DNA from: Cytospora piceicola
Taxonomy: Eukaryota; Ascomycota; Sordariomycetes; Diaporthales; Cytosporaceae
Length of the DNA: 64,000 nt
Direction: 5' to 3'
NCBI GenBank assembly: GCA_023375675.1
Contig: JALQBC010000045.1
Location: forward strand, 124,001 to 188,000
Shown here: piece after piece, positions 36,721-49,940 of the stretch
How the letters are laid out: the number at the start of each line of letters is the position of its first letter
How positions within the stretch are numbered: position 1 is the stretch's first letter
Notes under the pieces: model-generated
Database searches by the model: none
The model's input: the letters and a program-made list of their open reading frames with translations, nothing else
What the model was told of the DNA's origin: nothing
Translations under genes and position numbers: made by a program

Positions 36721-36757
36721 AACTTAAAGAGAGGAAAGAGAAAAGAAAGAAGGATCC

Positions 36758-36954
36758 TATAGAACGATTACTTAATTAAGCAGGCAGTTAAGCTTACCGC
36801 CTTAATAAAGCAGTAAAACTATTAAGCCGCTTAGCTTATATGTAGGTTACTATATTAAGCTTAGCAATAGCTTTCAATTTAAAGAATATATACGTATAAC
36901 TAATATAAAACCTATATATAATTAATTATAACTAAAACCTTAAGCTTACTAACA
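36758..36954 (+). repeat. LTR of Copia H, copy R2
   Basis: 197 bp from TATAGAACGATT to CTTACTAACA. It begins three bases after the end of element E copy B. Confidence 0.8.
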
Positions 36955-39900
36955 CTAATTAGTAGTTATATAGATAACCTTTAATAGTAAGGTTAGAAAA
37001 AGATAAATCTTTTTTATAATTATTATATAACAATTAAGGCTTTTTTATAAGCTATTTATTATACTTTATATCTTAAGATCTATACTATAATTAAAGCTAT
37101 TTATAGTTATTTAAGTAAAGCTAACTTTTAAAAAGTAGTTAATATTAACCGATAGATTATTATTATAAGCCTTTTTAAACTAACTTAAGAGAAACATATC
37201 TAATTAAAAGCTAACCTTATAACCTACCGCCGCGTACTATTATATAATATGTTTAAAACTTCTTTATACTATAAACTTTCTTTTAAAACGAAACTATATA
37301 CTTATTTTATATTATAAACTTCCTTTAAAGTAAAACTTATACTATTTCTTAGCTTATTACTTCTTCTGCTAAAAATAAGCTTTTTTTATAACTTTTCTTT
37401 ATAATAATTATAAACTTTCTTTCTTACTTTTACTTTATAACGTTATAATAAACCTTCTTTATAATTATAACTTTATTTATAACCTTTATAACTGTACTTA
37501 CAATTATATATTTCTTTAAAAACTTATAAGAACCTTTTATTATTAACTCCCCTTTTAAAAACCTTACTTTATAATAAACCCTTTCTTTATAAACTTCTTT
37601 AACGTTAATTATAAAAATATAAAAAAGCTACTAAAGGTTAAGCTACTATATAATAATTTTAAATAATTACTATTTATAAGTAAATAGTTGAAATATATTA
37701 ATAATTAGTCGGAAAGATATAGTATAAAAACGTGTTGCTTTCTATATACTCTGATTATAATTACTATAACCTTATAATAGCCTCCGATAAGGATAAGGCT
37801 AAAGCCGATAGCTTTTACTCTTTATAAAAATACTTTAATAGCTTAATAAAGGTATTTTAAGTTCTTTAAAGCTATTAAATATATATCGACTTAAAGTTAT
37901 AAGATACTTTTATAAATAAAAAGACGTTTAATAAAGTTATTATAACTACGTTTATTATATATTATTAAAGTCTTTATTAAATAAGCGTTAGTAGCGAGTA
38001 TTTATTAATAGACTTTTAAAAGGATTTTGTAAGTTAAACTGAAGATATATTTAATTTAATTATATTTAGTTAATAATATAAAATAAAACCTTTTATATAA
38101 AAATATAAATTTTATATAAGCTTATATAAGTGTTACTTTACCTTTTAACTATTAAAATACTATAATAATAAAAGAACTACCGGTAAAATTAAAATTAAAA
38201 TTAAAATTAAAATAATTCCTTTTTAATATAAAAGTAAAATAATAAATAAAATAAACTATTATTAATAAATTAAAACAATAGCTAAAGCTTTTTATAAATA
38301 ATACTTATAACCTTTATCTTTTTTAACTTTAAAATACTAATAATAATATAATATTATTTATTAAAAAAGATAAACAGTTAATAGTTAAAAATTAAAATTA
38401 AAATTATTATATTATATATTATTACTTTATTATTTTTTAAAACTTTTATTATAAATAAAAAGGTATTTACTACTACTACTATAAAATATTAAGCTATTAC
38501 TAAGCTTTAAAGCCTTAATATAACTTATTATATTATAAAATTAACTTTAAAATATTTATTTAAGCCTTTTCTTTTTATAGTTAAATACGTTAGCTAGTAT
38601 ATTATACTATTAATAAAAAGTTATATATGTTTTAGTTTTTAAATACCTTTATAAAACTTTATAATTATTTAGTATTTAAGTATATACTAAAACTAAATAA
38701 AGGTATATTTGTTTTAAAAAGTTAAAAATAAAACTAAAAAGTAAACTAAAAAGCTATATAATTTATTAAATAAAACTTTTAAGATTTTTATAAATCTTTA
38801 CTATTATAATAGTATTTAGTAAAACTAGTTTTATATTATATTCCTTTAAAGTATACTAGAAAAGCCGAAACTTTTTATATTTATTATATTAGTATTATAG
38901 AGAATCTTATTATAGTATATAAAAACTTAAAAAGATATATTGTAAAACCGATATAAATTATTAATAGTATTATAATAATTAAACTAATATAACGTTTAAT
39001 AGCTTTTTAAATAATAAAGATAATATTAATAAAACCTTTTATAAGGTTTTACACTTTATATTAAATAAACTTTAGTTTTACTAATATACCTTTCTTTATC
39101 TTTTATTACGTTAATAACTAAAATTTAAAGATAACGGTCTTTTAAATATATAAAAGAGTAATTAAGTTTTAATATACCTTTTATATACTAACTACTTTTT
39201 ATAAAAAGCTTTCTTTAAACTTTTAATTGTCTTTTTAGCTATCTTTTATATAAAAGAATATTACTAGCATCTACTTTATTTATAAACGACTTAATAATAA
39301 AGCTTATTACTTTAACCGTCGATATAATAATAACTGTTACTAAAAAGATTTTAACTTTTTAAAAGTAGTTTTAGTTTTTATTATAAAATGTTTTATAATA
39401 ACTATGAAATAAATAACGCTAGTAGTTATATATAAAAAAATATATTATTTAAAATTAAAAAAGCTATTAATTTATAAAATATACTTTAAAAAAGATAACC
39501 CTTTTAAAACTAATACTTTATATAATATAAATATTATATAAAACTAGCTATAAAAAAAGCTTTATAGCTTTTTTTAATAACTATAAAAGCTATAAAGCCG
39601 TTTATAATATCGATAACTTAGCTAAATAAAATATTAAAGATAATAATAAAGTTAATTTTTTATAGATAAAAACGCTATATATTAACTAATAAATATAGCA
39701 TTTTTATACTATTTTAAATAATAACGACAGTAAAGCCGGATATAAAGATATTATCGCTTTAGCTTTATAGTTCGCCTTTTAAAAATAGTATTTAAAACTA
39801 AAGTTTTAAAGTGTTATCTTTAATATTAAAGCGGTAAAGTTCTTAACTATAAGCTATAACTAATACCTTACCTTTTAATATAAATATCTTTTAATAAATA

Positions 39901-40599
39901 TAAATAATACTAAAGCCGGTAAATCTATTATTAAATTTAGTTAAAGAGTATAGCTATTTTCTTTTAGTATTATTAATGTCTGCTTACTTATTAAAATTAT
40001 AACCTTTTATATTATCGACACTTTTATAATGTTCTTATTATATATATAAAATATAAATAAATTAACTATTTATATTTTCGAAATATTATAAAATAGTTAA
40101 TAAAAGTTAATAGATAAAGTAAAAAGAAAGCTATTTAAGATTTCTTTAAGTAAGGCTATTTATAGTGTTTTTTTTAAAGTAAGACATTAGCGTTTTCTTT
40201 ATTAAATTAAAACTTAAACTAATAAAGAGTTACGTTGTTTTTATCGTCGCTTTAAATATCTAACTATTAGTTATCTATCTTAGATATTAACAAATACCGG
40301 CTATAGACTTTTATTATTATTATTAAATTAAATGCTTTATTTTTTTACTATTTAAATTTACTTTAAAAGATAACTATAATTTTAATTATAAGCTTATTGT
40401 AAATATTATATATTTACTTAAAAAGCCGGTATTTTACGCTATAAACGTGTAGATATATATTTAAGTTATATACTTTTTTATATCGTTATTTATTAAACAT
40501 ATATAAAAACCCCTTTTAATAATATAAATAAATATATATTTAAAACCTTTTAACTAGCTAGTTTATAAGAGTAATACTAATTCTGTATCGGTAAAGTTT

Positions 40600-42365
40600 T
40601 ATAATAAAGCTAAGATTAAAAAGATTATATATAAATATATACTTATAAAGGCTTATTAATTTATCAGAAAAGTCGAGAGATATTATAGCCTTTTATATTA
40701 TACTTTCGAGATTTTATACGTTAAGCTTCTAACTATTTATAATAACGGTATTATTCTATAAATAGCTATAAAAGCCGTTAATAATATAACAGGTATAAAT
40801 AGTTTAATACTTATACTACTTATCTTTAACGTCTTTCTTTAAGTAAACCTCGATTTGCTTTTATTACTATTAATACTATAGTATATAAAAGTAACTGTAA
40901 AAGCTATAAAAGTACTATAAAAGCTTTTTATAAAACGATAAGTTAGTAAGGTTATCGCTATATAAAATAGCTAGGACGTAAGCGATTAAATAGCCTTAAC
41001 TTTTTAAAGTAAAGTGTGTATATAATAAGATAAAGAAGGCTAGTAAAACTTATATAAGCTGCTTACTATCGATAAGTACGATTTTATATTAAATCTTTTT
41101 AATAAATCTGTTAAACTTTAATTTACACTAGTTTACTTATATTTTTATAATAATATTAACGATATAACCTATAAAGTATTCCCTTTATTTAGTTCGGTAT
41201 AAATAAAGCTATAGCTATTATTTACTTTAACGTAAAACGAACTATATATAAAAGGCTAGCCTTTAAGTAGTTATAGAAAGGGTTCTTATTACTGTTTATA
41301 ATCTTTTATAAATAAAGGTTCTAAGTAGCTGCTATAGTAGTATGCTAAGCAGAGATTGTACTGCTTTACGGCTGTTATAGCGCAGATATAGCGTAGGCTT
41401 CGGTCTATATATGCTTAAGCCCGTGTAGGCTATAGCTTATAACACTATAAAAGCTATAAAAACGTAGCTATCTTCTTAAGTTTAAAGATAAGCTTAAACC
41501 GGTTACCTTTATTTTCTTTATTTAAAATAAAAAGAATTACTATAAGTTAGCTTTAAAGCTACGCTATAATAGCGTTATTAGTAGCTCTAGTAATCCTTTT
41601 AAAGAATTTAATATAAAAGAGATTATAAACTCTATCGGCCGCAGCGTTTTCTATTTTAAGCTATTAAAGTAAAACCTTTAAAGCTTATATTACCTGTTTA
41701 AAGCGCAAATAATATAAAAAGTTAAAAGTAAAACTAAAAAATTATTTATAAAGTTACGTTTTATTATTTAAAAGCATAATAACGCTAATAAAGAACATAA
41801 TTCTATTTAGTTGCTAACGATTAAAAAGGGTAGCTAATATATTATTGTTACCTTTACTTTATCTTTACTTAAAATAAATATAACTATAAATCTTTATAAA
41901 GTTTTATAAGCTTACTTTTAATTGAAATTAAATCTAGTATATATAATTTTAGCTATATTACCGAAAGAACTTAAACCTTAATACTTTTATAGTTTTATTA
42001 TACAGTTTATAAAGCCCTTTTATAGTATTACTAAAGCTAGTATATACTATTAAATAACGTATTATAAGTACTATTATATAAAGCTTAATATAAATATATT
42101 TATATATAACTTTTACTTCTTATTATAGCTAATAATAAAGCCTTTTTTAATATTATTAGTATATAAATTCATAATACCTTTATACTTAAAACTTTAGCCT
42201 TTTCGGTAATAGAAAAGAAAGATAGTTATAGAATACAGATTAAATAAAGCTTAAAATAAAGCTTAAAATAAAGCTTTTATTAAGTCCTTCCTTTAATCTT
42301 AATAGTATTAAAGTTATAATATATAACGACGGATTTATTAAATTTAAATAAAAAGAATAAAGTAT
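40600..42365 (+). pseudogene. Copia H integrase end and reverse transcriptase, first repeat
   Basis: The plus strand resembles fungal Copia polyproteins. After an integrase C-terminal region, the stretch at about 41780-42180 gives a block corresponding to LTQSPTIQR-SQR, then AYFQLK (A-QSK), PKELKPQY, IKPFYSI (KPLYGI) and a following Y-KYYYIKLNI block (H-KL-M). Stops are TAA/TAG at expected RIP sites. An extra stretch of about 180 bp at 41275-41455, relatively rich in CA/TG, is absent from the second repeat and may be a small insertion. Confidence 0.75.
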
Positions 42366-42375
42366 TAGAATCTAG

Positions 42376-45300
42376 TAGTTTAATAAAGGTATCGCGAGTC
42401 TTTTTAAGCTAATAGATATTTATTAACTTAAAACTATAAAATACCTTTATAAGTAAAGAAACGTTTAATAAGGTTAACGTAACGATTTTTACTATATATA
42501 TTATCGAAAATCTTTATTAAATAAACGTTACCGACGAGTATTTATTAATAAAGCTTTAAAAAGACTTTAAAAGCTAAAATAAAGATATATTTAAATTAAT
42601 TACTTTTACTTAATAACGTAAAGTAAAAATCTTTTTAAAACAATAAAGGCTTTATATAAGCTTATATAAATATTATTTTACTTTTTAACTACCGGATATT
42701 ATAATAATAAAGAAGCTACTAATATAATTAAAGATAAAAATACAACTAAAATAGTTTTTATTTATATAAAAGTAAAATAATAAATACAATAAGCTATTAT
42801 TAATAAAATAAAAAAGTAGCTAAAGGTTTTTATAACTAATAGTTATAACTTTTTTTTTAGCTTAATAATAATAATAATAACGTAGTACTGTTTATCGAAA
42901 AAGATAAATTATCGATAGTTTTACTTTCCGGAAGAAAATAAAAATAATAATCGCTATATTATATACTGTTACTCTCTTTTTATTTTAAGCTTTTATTATA
43001 ATCGAAAACGTAGGCGTCATTATTATTATAAGATATAAGGCTATTAACAGACTTTTAAAGCTTAATATAACTTATTATATTGTAAAATTAATTTTAGAAT
43101 TATTTAAGCATTCTTTTTTATACTTATATACGTTAGCTAGTATATTATATTATTAATAAAAATCTATATATCTTTCGGTTTTTAAATACCTTTATAAGCT
43201 ATTTTATAACCTTTATAAAACTCTTTTTTTATTAAGTATTTAATTATATATTAAAACTGAAAAAGATTATAGCTTTTTTAATAGCTTAAAATAAAAATAA
43301 AAAATAAACGGAAAAACCTTTTAACTTATTAAATAATAAGGTAAAAAGTTTTATAAATCTTTACTATTATAATAGTATTTAGCCGAACTAGTCTTATATT
43401 ATACTTTTTTAAATTCTTATTAGAAAAGCTAAAACTTATTATATTTATTATATCGGTATAGCGAATAATTTTATTAAAGTATATAAAAAGCTAAAAACTT
43501 ATTTTAAAACCGATATAAATTATTTATAATACTATAATAATTAAACTAATATAACGTTTAATAGCCTTCGGAATAATAAAAATAACGTTAATAAAAGCCT
43601 TCGACAGGTTTTACAGCTTATATTAAATAAGCTTTAGCTTTATTAATACGCTTTTAGCCTTTATTACGTTAATAACGAGATCTTAAGAATAACGGTTTTT
43701 TAAAAATATAGAAGAGTAGTTAAGTTCGAATATACTTTTTATATATTTACCGCTTTTTATAAAAAGCTTTTTTAAAACTTTTACTTATTTTTTAAGCTAT
43801 TTTTTAAATAAAAGGATAATACCGGTAGTTACTTTATTTAAAAACAACTTAACAATAAAGTTTATTACCTCGACTATCGATATAATAATAACTGTTAATA
43901 AAAAGGTTTTAACTTCTAAAGAAATAGCTTCGGCTTTTATAAACAAAACCTTTTATAATAAGTATCAGGATAATAAACGTCGATAACCGTATAAGAAAAA
44001 GAAGTATTTTATTTATAGTTAAAAAGGCTACTAATTTATAAAATATACTTTAAAAGAAAGATAACGTTTTCGGAATTAATACTTAATATAATATAAATAT
44101 TATAATAAACCGGCTATAAAAAAAGGCTTTATAACTTTTTTAACTAACTATAAAAGCTATAAAACCGTTTATAGTATTAATGGCCTAGCTAAATAAAATA
44201 ATAACAATAATAGTAAAGTTAATATCTTCGAAAATAAAAAGGCTATATATTAGCTAATAGATATAACTTTCTTTTATACTATTTTTAATAACGAGAATAG
44301 CAAGGCTAGATATAAGACTACCGTCGCTTTAACTTTATAGTTTACTGTTTAAAAACGCTATTCGAAGTTAAAATTCTAAAATATTATTTTTAATATAAAA
44401 GTGGTAGAGTTTTCAACTATAAGCTATAATTAATACTTTACCTTTTAACGTAAAAAACTTTTAATAAAAATAAATAAAACTAAAGCCGATAAAGCTATTA
44501 TTAAATTTAACCGAAAGGTATAGCTAACTTCTTTTAATACTATTGACGTCGGCTTATTTATTAAAGTTACAACTTTTTATATTATTAATATATTTACGTT
44601 ATTCTTTTTATATATTTAAGATATAAATAAGTTAAGCTTTTTTCTTTAAATATTATAAATAAGTTAGTAAAAGTTAACGGATAAAGTAAAAGAAAGCTAT
44701 TTTTATTATCCGAAGTAAAGCTATTTATAGGTTTTTCTTTTAAAACGAAATACCGGCGTTAGTTTTTAAAAAAAAAGAGTTATATTATTTTTATTATTAC
44801 TTTAAAAATTTAACCGTTAATCGCCTAGCTTAGTTATTAATAAATACCGGCTATAAAGTCGACGTTACAGTTTTTAAAGTTATTATAAAGTTTTACTATT
44901 ATTATTAAATAAAAGGCTTTATCTTTTAACGATTTAAATTTACTTTAAAAAATAATTATAATTTTAATTATAAGTTCATTATTAACGTTATATACCTACT
45001 CGGAAAGCCAGTATTTTATATTATAAACTTATCGATATTTTTTTAAACTATATACTTTTTAATTTTATTATATATTAATAATATATAAAAGGCTCTTTAA
45101 ATAATATAAATAAACATATATTTTAAACCTTTTAACTAACTAGTTTATAATATCGGTATTAACTTTACGTTAATAGAATTCCGGAATAAAGCTAAGATTA
45201 TAAAGATTACATATAAATAAGTACTTATAAAAGCTTATTAGTTTATTAGAAAAGTCGAAAGATATTATAGCCTTTTATATTATACCTTTAAGATTTTATA

Positions 45301-46401
45301 CGTTAAGTTTTTAATAATTTATAATAACGATATTATTTTATAAATAGTTATAAAGGCCGTTAATAATACAGTAGAACTGAATAAGTTAGTATTTATACTT
45401 TTTATTTTTAACGTTTTCTTTAAAGTAAACTTCGATTTATTCTTATTACTATCGACACTATAATATATAAACATAATTGTAAAAGCTATAAAAGTACTAT
45501 AAAAGCTTTTTATAGAATAATAGGTTAGTAAAACTATCGTTATACGAAATAACTTAAACGTAAATAATTAAATAGCCTTATTTATTTAAAATAAAGTATA
45601 TATATATATATATAAAGGTTAGTAAGGCTTATATAAGCTACTTACCGTCGATAAACACGACTTTCTTAATAAACCTATTAAATTTCGATCTATATTAGTT
45701 CGCTTATATCTTTATAACGATTTTAACAATATAACCTTTAAAATATTCTTTTTATTCGGTTCGGCGTAAACTAAGCTATAGCTGCCGGTTATTCCGCCGT
45801 AAACCGAGCTATAAAAGCTATAAAACGCGGTTAGCTTTTTAAGTTTAAGAATAAGCTTAAACTAGCTATTTTAGCTACTTTAACTACTCTTATCTTTTTT
45901 ATTTAAAAAGAGAAAGATAATTATAAGTTAGCTTTAAAGCTATATTATAACGGCGTTATTATTAGCTCTGGTAGGCCTCTTAAAAAGTCTAATATAAAGG
46001 AGATTATAAACCTTATCGGCTATAGCGTTTTTTATTTTAAGCTGTTTAATTAAAAGGCTTATAGCTTATACCGCTTATTTAAAGAGCGAATAGTTTATAA
46101 GGTTAAAGGTAAAACTAAAAAGCTGTATAAAAAGTTATATTTTATTATTTAAAAGTATAATAATATCGGTAAAAAGGATATTTTTATTTAATTATTAATA
46201 ATTTAAAAAATTAGCTAACGTATTATCGCTGTTTTTATTTTATTTTTACTTAAAATAAGTATAACTATAAAGCTTTATAACGTTATATAAGCTTACTTTT
46301 AATCGAAATTAAAGCTAAAACTAACGATTTTAACTATATTATTAAAAGAACTCGAGCCTTAGTACTTTTTAAATACTATTATAAAGCTTATAAAGCCATT
46401 T
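42376..46401 (+). pseudogene. Copia H, second tandem repeat up to the solo LTR
   Basis: Repeats 37850-42000 in order. Integrase C-terminal features are readable at about 45240-45700: RKVERYYSLLYYTF, an AVNNT block, and a KAIKVL region followed by a basic stretch. The reverse transcriptase start at about 46080-46400 includes YKVKGKTKKLY, KISQRIIAVF and PKELEPQY. It breaks off just after IKPL, where the solo LTR is inserted, and resumes at 46585. Confidence 0.75.
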
Positions 46402-46584
46402 TATTATAGGCTAGTGCCCTTTAAGGCGTATAAGATTAGTTAGCGGTGCACAGGATACTAATTAGTAAATCTAGTTATCTTAGGTACCTAGCCTTCTTAG
46501 GCATTCTCTCTCCTTTCTAGGTAGCTTGAATAATACTTTTAGTAAGCACCTACCTAATTCCTAACTGTAAGCTAGCCCTTTACA
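46402..46584 (+). repeat. solo LTR of family S, copy S1
   Basis: 183 bp from TATTATAGGCTAG to CCCTTTACA, the same length as the LTR at 51200-51382. Flanks are CATTT and CCTTT, one base short of a perfect 5-bp duplication. The other H repeat (about 42017) shows the uninterrupted site. It keeps many CA/TG, so it is much less RIP-mutated than the Copia around it. Confidence 0.75.
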
Positions 46585-47936
46585 CCTTTTATAATATCGT
46601 TGAAATAGGCGTATATTCGTAAATAACGTATTATAAATAGTATTATATAAAACTTAGTATAAATATATTTATATATAACCTTTATATTTTTATTATAACC
46701 GGTAGTAAAAATGTTTTTAGTATTATCGGTATATAAACCGACGATACTTTTATATTCGAGACCTTAGCTTTTTTAATAATAGAAAATAAAAAGATTTAAA
46801 AAGCAGAGATTAAATATAAGCTTAAAATAAGGCTTTCGTTAAGTACTCCTTTTGATTTTAATAATACTAAAGTTATAATATAGAATAATAAATCTATCGA
46901 AGTTAAATAAAAGAGATAAAACGTTAAAATCGAAAAGGTTAACTTAAAGGCGTTTAACTATACTTAAAAGTACTTTAAATAATATACCTATAAGGTATAT
47001 TTAATATCGATTTACTAGCTAGAAGCTGTTTTTAATTTCTTTATTAAAGCTTAGATTTAAAACTTAAACGTAAAAGACTATAAGTTATTAAATTAATACT
47101 TTAAATAGTAAATATAAAACGTTAAAGAAAGTTTATAATATATTGTTTTAAACTTAATAAAGGCTAAATTAACTATTTTTATCGATAGTTCTTTTATAAA
47201 TAACCGAGATTTTAGTTTTTAAATCGGCTTTATAATCGTTTTTATTAACAAAAATAAAAACAATAATAATATATAAATTAAAATATAAAGTAACGTTTTA
47301 TATTAGTCTTTTATAAAATATAAGTATATTATATAAAGCGTTTTAGTATTAAAGATCTATAGTATAACTAAAGGCTTTAATCTCGGCGTTATAATTTTAT
47401 TTACTTTAAAAATAATTACCGATTAACTAAACCTTTTAATAGTTTCCTTTACGATTTATATAAACTTATACCTATTATATAAGTACTTAGTTAAACTAAA
47501 TACGATAAAAAAGAAACAGCTAATAATCGATATTATATTACTACGTCAGTTATATAAGAGATAAGAGATTCTAAGATACGATAGATTAACGATAACGATA
47601 ATCTAGCCGACGTGATAATAAAGGTATTGTTAAATAAGGCTTTAACACGTTTAATTGATTTAAATAAGTTAATAATTAAAGTAGAAGGATATATAAACCC
47701 TACTTAATCGACGGTATAACCGGTATAGTAGGCCGAGGTTATCGGCCTATAATACCGTAGGTATTATACCTTATAGTTAGTTTAACAGCAGACCGAATAA
47801 GGGCGACGATTAAAGGGCCATCGGCTTTTTATAAAGGTATTATAAACGATTAAAAGAAGCTTATATATATAAGGCTGTAAAAGCCTATACGTATAAAGCT
47901 ATAAGTAATATAAGTAAATCGATAGTATAAAGCTAT
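46585..47936 (+). pseudogene. Copia H, reverse transcriptase end and RNase H
   Basis: Continuation of the polyprotein after the solo LTR to the LTR at 47937. The region corresponding to the RT catalytic part and RNase H is broken; DDTL-type and later motifs are only suggested. The last 784 bp (47153-47936) are repeated at 48123-48907. Confidence 0.6.
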
Positions 47937-48122
47937 TATAAAACAGAAAAGCCGGTTAAGCTTACCGCCCTAATAAGGCGGCAGAACTATTAGGCCGCCT
48001 AGCCTATAGCTAGTTTACTATACTACCTAACGATAGCTTCGAACTTAAGAAATATATATAGATAACTAAGACTAAAGACTATATACGATCAATGTAATTG
48101 TTTACCCCTACGCTTACTAATA
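47937..48122 (+). repeat. LTR of Copia H, copy R3
   Basis: 186 bp, slightly shorter than the others because of a small deletion in the first palindrome. It keeps CG-rich parts such as CCGCCCTAATAAGGCGG. Followed directly by a repeat of the 3' interior. Confidence 0.75.
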
Positions 48123-48907
48123 CTTAATAAAGCTTAAATTAACTATTTCTATCGATAGTTCTTTTATTAATAACCGAAATCTAAACTTTTAAATCGGCTT
48201 TATAATCGTTCTCGTTAATAAAGAAAAGAATAACTATAATATATAGTATAAAATATAAAGTAACCTTTTATATTAGTTTTTTATAAAATATAAACGTATT
48301 ACGTAGAGCGTTTTAGTATAAAAGATTTATAGTATAACTAGTAAGTTCGACTTTAACGCTATAACTCTATCTACTTTAAAGGTAATTACTAATTAACTAG
48401 ACTTTCTAACAATCTTCTTTATAATTTATATAAACTTATACTTATTATATAAGTGTTTAGTTAAGCTAAATATAATAAAAGAAAAGCGGCTAATAAACGA
48501 TATTATATTATTACGTTAGTTATATAAAAGGTAAAAGATTTATAAAATATAATACATTAACGGTAATAATAATTTAGCTAATGCAATAACGAAAGTATTG
48601 CTAAATAAAGCTTTAGCGCGCTTAATGAATTTAAATAAGTTAACGATTAAAGTAGAATAAAAAGGTATATAAACTGCGCTTAACTAACGGTATAGCCGGT
48701 ATAGTAGGCCGAGGTTATCGGCGTATAATACTATAAGCACTATACCTTATAGTTAGTCTAACGGCGGACTGAATAAAGGCGATAGTTAAGAGGACGTTCA
48801 TATATAAGGGTATTATAAACGATTAAAGAAAGCTTATACATGTAGGGCTATAGGTAATATAATTAAGTCTATAAGGGGAAGCTTTTATAAAATAAAATAG
48901 CGATTAA
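48123..48907 (+). repeat. tandem repeat of Copia H 3' interior
   Basis: Matches 47153-47936 along its length, starting CTTAATAAAG directly after the end of R3. The arrangement interior-LTR-interior-LTR suggests unequal crossing over or template switching, not a fresh insertion, since no target duplication separates the units. Confidence 0.75.
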
Positions 48908-49108
48908 TATAAAACGATTACCTAATTAAGTAGGTGGTTAAGCTTACTGCCCTAGCAGGGCAGCAGAACTATTAGGCCGCCTAGCTTATAGATAGGTTAG
49001 TTACTACACTAGGCCTAGCGATAGCTTTATAATTAGAGAATACACATGTATAAATAACATAGAACCTATATACAATCGATTATAACTAAAACCTAAAGCC
49101 TATTAATA
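48908..49108 (+). repeat. LTR of Copia H, copy R4
   Basis: 201 bp from TATAAAACGATT to CCTATTAATA. One base after it begins a stub of element E. Confidence 0.75.
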
Positions 49109-49109
49109 A

Positions 49110-49175
49110 CTAGAGAACAGCGGTAAAACCGCCTTTTAAGAAGGCCTTCTGTTAAGAAGGATCGGAATTTTAATA
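49110..49175 (-). mobile_element. 3'-terminal stub of element E, copy D
   Basis: Only about 66 bp match: CTAG at 49110-49113, the hairpin arms (AGCGGT/ACCGCC) and the adjoining GGCCTTCTGTTAAGAAGG segment. Then the sequence changes to unrelated AT-rich DNA. On the minus strand the end again reads CTAG|T. It is either a remnant after deletion or the edge where something else inserted. Confidence 0.6.
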
Positions 49176-49753
49176 GTTAAAATATAGTTTTTATAAAATC
49201 TATATTTCTTTATTTTAATTATTATAGTAAATAATAAAATGCTATTATGTTTCTATTATTTAGTTAATATTCTATAAGCGTTATTATTATAATTACTTAT
49301 TATAGTTACTTTTACTTATATAATTTTAATATATACTTTTATATAATACTTAATATTCTATTATAATACTTAATATCTTAATAATTAATATTAAAATAAA
49401 TAATATATATATTAAAATTAGTTTAAACTATTTTAATTATAGATTATATAACTGTATTTAATAAGGTTATATAACACTTTTAATTATAATAGCTTATAGA
49501 AAGCTTTTATATATTTATTACTTAAAACAAGTTTATATTATAGTATTTTAAATTATATTAAGAAATTTAAAGTATTTATTAATTATTAATAAGTTTATAA
49601 ATATATTTTAAAATATATTAGTTTTATATTTTATATATAGATTAAAATGTAAGCTATATAAAGTAAACTGTTTTATAATATTTAAATTTAAAATAGCTTA
49701 TAACTGAATTTAAATAAAGAAAGAAAATACTAAATATTATATTTAAAATATAA
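49176..49753. other. AT-rich relic without readable content
   Basis: Almost pure A/T with very few CA/TG. It hosts the family S element that follows. I see no similarity to the other families in the window. Confidence 0.5.
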
Positions 49754-49758
49754 CTTAC

Positions 49759-49940
49759 TATTATAAGCTAGTGCTTTTTAAAGCGTATAGAATTAGTTAG
49801 TAGTATATAGGTTGCTATTTAGTATATTTAGTTATTTTAAGTACTTAGCCTTTTTAATTCCTCTTTTTTTGTTTAAGTAGCTTAAATAATATTTTCTATA
49901 AGTATATACTAACTTTCTAACTATAAGCTAGCCTTTTATA
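49759..49940 (+). repeat. 5' LTR of element S
   Basis: 182 bp from TATTATAAGCTAG to GCCTTTTATA (CTTTACA in less mutated copies). Confidence 0.8.

Larger units (their letters stand above)
33242..36754 (-). mobile_element. Helitron-like element E, copy B
   Basis: 3513 bp in the opposite orientation to copy A. On the minus strand it starts A|TCCTTCTTTC (36754) and ends CTAG|T (33242), with the hairpin at 33251-33265 five bases from the CTAG. Module X occupies 33242-34409; the remaining 2.35 kb matches copy A from its 5' end to about 23300. About 2 kb present in copy A (roughly 23300-25295) is missing, with the junction exactly at the module boundary. The purine-rich end (AGGAAAGAGAAAAGAAAGAA) lies directly against the following Copia LTR. 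Confidence 0.65.
36758..49108 (+). mobile_element. Copia H, second copy, with internal tandem duplications
   Basis: Starts with LTR R2 (36758-36954). The interior continues to LTR R3 (47937-48122) and a further LTR R4 (48908-49108). Two duplications are visible: an internal segment of about 4.5 kb occurs twice in tandem (about 37850-42375 and 42376 onward), and a 0.97-kb unit of 3' interior plus LTR occurs twice (47153-48122 and 48123-49108). A solo LTR of another family sits at 46402-46584. The encoded polyprotein is a fungal-type Copia, sense plus. No 5-bp duplication joins the outermost ends (GATCC before R2, ACTAG after R4), in keeping with recombination after insertion. All frames are broken. 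Confidence 0.8.
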
